Shown: positions 61,503 through 64,000 of the stretch, one piece after another | How the letters are laid out: each line of letters starts with the position of its first letter | Position numbering within the stretch: the first letter of the stretch is position 1 | From: Actinostola sp. cb2023 | Lineage: Eukaryota; Cnidaria; Anthozoa; Actiniaria; Actinostolidae | Length of the DNA stretch: 64,000 nucleotides | Direction: 5' to 3' | Assembly: GCA_033675265.1 (NCBI GenBank) | Contig: JAUJYZ010000745.1 | Coordinates: 479,501-543,500 of the forward strand | The notes under the pieces: generated by a model | What the model saw: the letters and a program-made list of their open reading frames with translations, nothing else | What the model was told of the DNA's origin: nothing | The model's database searches: none | Translations under genes and position numbers: made by a program

Positions 61503-63100
61503 GGCTCCTGATGATGTTCTCACGGTGGCGCTAGATCTAATGGCTGGAGCGGATTGCTGGTTGACCGCTGTTGTATTGATAAAGAAGTGCACTGGACCAA
61601 GCACTGAAACGTTTCAATTGTCTCTCAGGTATTGATATTACCTTGTGACAGCATAATGATAGTATTTGACTGGGCCATAGTAGGAAGAACGTAAGGACCA
61701 ATCACAAAATGCCTGTATAAGGATCTTCTTAATGTTGACTTTTTCTTCTTATTTGCATGTGAATCATTTGGCGTCAAATTGAACACCCATGACCTCAAAT
61801 GCACTGGTTTATCAAAGAACACCTAAGGAGCCGATTGAGTCCAAATTTTATACAGCGCATTTTAATGTGTCCCATAGATCCCACAATTGTTCAAAAGTAC
61901 AAAAGCTTTAAATTAAAGTGATTTTATTTAGCGTAACTTATTCACTTTTTGATAATTGAAATTGAGTTATGATTTTTTTTCGAGTTTTCAATAAACATAA
62001 AAAACGGGTCTTCATTTATGGACATAAAAAATGCCCACCATAAAGATGCCCGAGGGCCAGAAACGAGTGTAGATTTCACAGCCTACAGCAAACGTTGGAG
62101 TCAAAACAGGAAAACAAAGGTTTTTACAGTGCGCTAATCGACCACAATTAATCTTATCAACAAAACATGAAATGCATCAGAAAACATCATCGCAACGGGT
62201 AAAGAAGCTTTCGTGACATACTTTACGAAGCTGCAGGGAGCGCCAGACTTCCTGTGTATAGTCTCAATTCGCAAATTATGTTGCAAGTTTAACACATTTA
62301 TTTGACAGGTTCTTCACAGCAAATGCAAACATCGATTATCAGTACAACAACAACTGATAGGATTTTGTTAGCTTAAACAACTTTTCAAGAAAATGACATC
62401 AACATAAACCCATCAACTGTAAGCTGTTTATAATCGTTACTGTCCTGCGGCATAGTAGTTGCGCTGCATTGTCGTCGTCACAGTTTTGGACTTTCAAGAC
62501 GATCATGCACGGGTTTACATATTCATATCGGATTATATATAACTTTCCCGTTTGTTTTGAACGAATATGATTCCAATTAAAACTTCTGTTTGACCCTCGA
62601 CGCCAAAGATTAATTGATGAAAACAAGGCATCATCTCTTGATGAAAGTCTTTTCATTTCACTGAATGAACTTCCGGGCCATTGTGCTGCGCCAATGCAAA
62701 TAAAAATTATTAATATCTGGATTTTCGATACACATCTTTGGAAAAAGAACGGACAGGTCGCGGTGTTCTAAATGTGTTCACTTTTCGTTTGCTACTGAGG
62801 GCAAATGAAGAATCAGCCAAGTGCTTTTTGCAAGGAGTCTGGAGACCAAGTTTAATTCGCGGAGGGGTGTGTGGTTCTATGAAGTCCCACACGTGTGGGT
62901 CTGATACTTTGAAGGTAAGCAAACTGGTAAGATGTTGATAACCTGTGTTTTAACGAAATGAAGTATGAACATAGGGTTCTAAAGTGCCATAAATAATAAA
63001 TAAAATAAATACTACATGCATATATCCCGTCAAAAAGAAGCTCATTAAAGACTCGTAGAAATCGCTATCACACACTTCTTACTCCATTTAAATATTCTAA
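61503..63100. other. upstream region of the CUB/F5-8C gene, nothing coding recognised
   Basis: It probably holds the promoter and 5' UTR of the minus-strand gene (TATA-like sequence near 61,845-61,855) and the 3' part of the ankyrin gene. No exon was recognised. Confidence 0.4.
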
Positions 63101-63176
63101 ACACCCAACATTCATCTCACTAGTTCATTTTTGATTGTGGGAGGAGTCCCTACTGTTAAAGTACATGTAGAAGTAC

Positions 63177-63239
63177 CTGCATTTGTAGCAAAGTCGAGGG
63201 GATAAATACCATCATCATTGCAAATGCTGGAATCGGCGC
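63177..63239 (-). CDS. ankyrin gene exon, partial repeat
   Basis: 63 nt between GAAACAG and GCAG|GTACTT, encoding ADSSICNDDGIYPLDFATNA. Reading through the donor adds about 15 residues before a stop, so an alternative end is possible. Confidence 0.65.
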
Positions 63240-64000
63240 CTGTTTCAACGACATAAAATGGAAGAAAAAACATTTCACAATTCAATTGTTTTAGTGGGAA
63301 CTTCATATACTATTTGGAAGAACGCCGTTTATTTTAACTTTTTTATTCTGTAATCGGAGTACAGAATAAAGCTCACTTTTCAGAAATGGTGACTATTGTG
63401 ATAATCTCGCAAGGAATTACACTCCCAAACGCGAAAGACCATCAAACTAAAACAAGGAAGTAAAAAACACTAGCGGTTTTCCACAAAATTTGGGGGATTA
63501 CTGAAATTGTTTTTATGGGTGTGTACTATGTGCCATGCTTCTCAAACTGTCTCCGCCTATGTTTTCAACATCCTGCACATACTCAAGAAAGCATTCTCTC
63601 GATCTCCTGGAATGTGATCCAAATAATACATACGCAAAGCCGCCTTCACGCAGATTGTTATGTTTTCTTCTTACATTCCTTATGGCTTACCACAATTGCC
63701 AATATTTCTGATCCAGAAGAGAAAAACAACGTACCTTGGAATATCAAGAAGCGAATAAGACGTTCCTTGTCGTAAGACGCAGCAATGCATAAAGGTGTAT
63801 TTCCGAGCCAGTTTCTAGAATTGATGTCGCATCCTGCATAAACGATAGAACGCCCATTTATTTCCGTGATAGTGGCAGAAAAAAATGTGACTTGTGATTG
63901 ACATCAACTTACCAGCTTGGATAAGTGTCGTTAGTACGTTGAAATTATTTTGACTGCTTTGGCTTGCACAAGCAAACGTTGCGATATGAAGTGGACCATC
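63177..64000 (-). CDS. ankyrin-repeat protein, partial (three exons, gene continues past the right edge)
   Basis: Exons 63,913-64,000, 63,735-63,833 and 63,177-63,239 join in phase 1. They read DGPLHIATFACASQSSQNNF...LIQAG, then CDINSRNWLGNTPLCIAASY...LIFQG, then ADSSICNDDGIYPLDFATNA. These are ankyrin repeats (G-x-T-P-L-x-x-A, ending with a leucine-rich helix and G-A-D). The middle exon is 99 nt, exactly one 33-residue repeat. The N-terminus is outside the window and the 3' end after 63,177 was not found, so the full architecture is unknown. Such repeats mediate protein binding, usually inside the cell. Confidence 0.8.
63735..63833 (-). CDS. ankyrin gene exon, one repeat
   Basis: 99 nt between TTTATGCAG and CAAG|GTACGT. 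It encodes CDINSRNWLGNTPLCIAASY and DKERLIRFLIFQ. Confidence 0.82.
63913..64000 (-). CDS. ankyrin gene exon at window edge (partial)
   Basis: It starts outside the window and ends with donor CTG|GTAAGT. It encodes GPLHIATFACA and VLTTLIQAG, one ankyrin repeat. Confidence 0.8.

Overview
This window looks like nuclear DNA of an animal, most likely a marine invertebrate; I cannot name the species. The reasons are spliced genes with GT-AG introns, secreted multidomain proteins built from CUB, F5/8 type C (discoidin) and trypsin-like modules, a bursicon-type cystine-knot protein, a PRSS23-type protease, and a very high load of short inverted-repeat transposons, foldbacks, minisatellites and (TAA)n/(GAAA)n arrays. 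No bacterial-type operons, rRNA or convincing tRNA genes were seen.

Left part (1-25,700): a last coding exon of an EF-hand protein on the minus strand (101-278), then a 1.4-kb minisatellite and about 23 kb of gene-poor DNA. That DNA holds tandem arrays, a cluster of palindromic GGGTATTTGCTAC motifs bracketed by two (GAAA)n arrays, and several foldbacks. One foldback is a near-perfect palindrome with arms of about 124 bp. Several repeats carry a hammerhead-like CTGANGA...GAAAC signature.

Middle (25,700-45,300): a short plus-strand coding exon for a secreted 11-cysteine cystine-knot protein resembling bursicon (25,741-26,094); a dense set of inverted-repeat elements and a 3' remnant of a non-LTR retrotransposon; then a two-exon minus-strand gene for a PRSS23/PRSS35-like serine protease with an intact catalytic triad (36,798-40,415). 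More repeats follow.

Right part (45,300-64,000): the main gene is on the minus strand, 45,322-61,502. I reconstructed 14 coding exons whose lengths and phases join exactly into one frame of 1,421 codons plus stop: signal peptide, 24-nt microexon, five CUB domains, two F5/8C domains, a sixth CUB, and a trypsin-like domain. The protease domain keeps the catalytic His and Asp, but the usual GDSGGP reads GDGGSP, and the IVGG activation motif is missing. It is therefore probably a secreted, catalytically dead protease homologue on an adhesive scaffold. Its introns hold many transposons, including one nested inside another and an 860-bp element flanked by TTAA. At the right edge are three exons of a minus-strand ankyrin-repeat gene that starts beyond the window.

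The secreted genes have no obvious shared pathway. The EF-hand and ankyrin genes are partial and appear unrelated to them.
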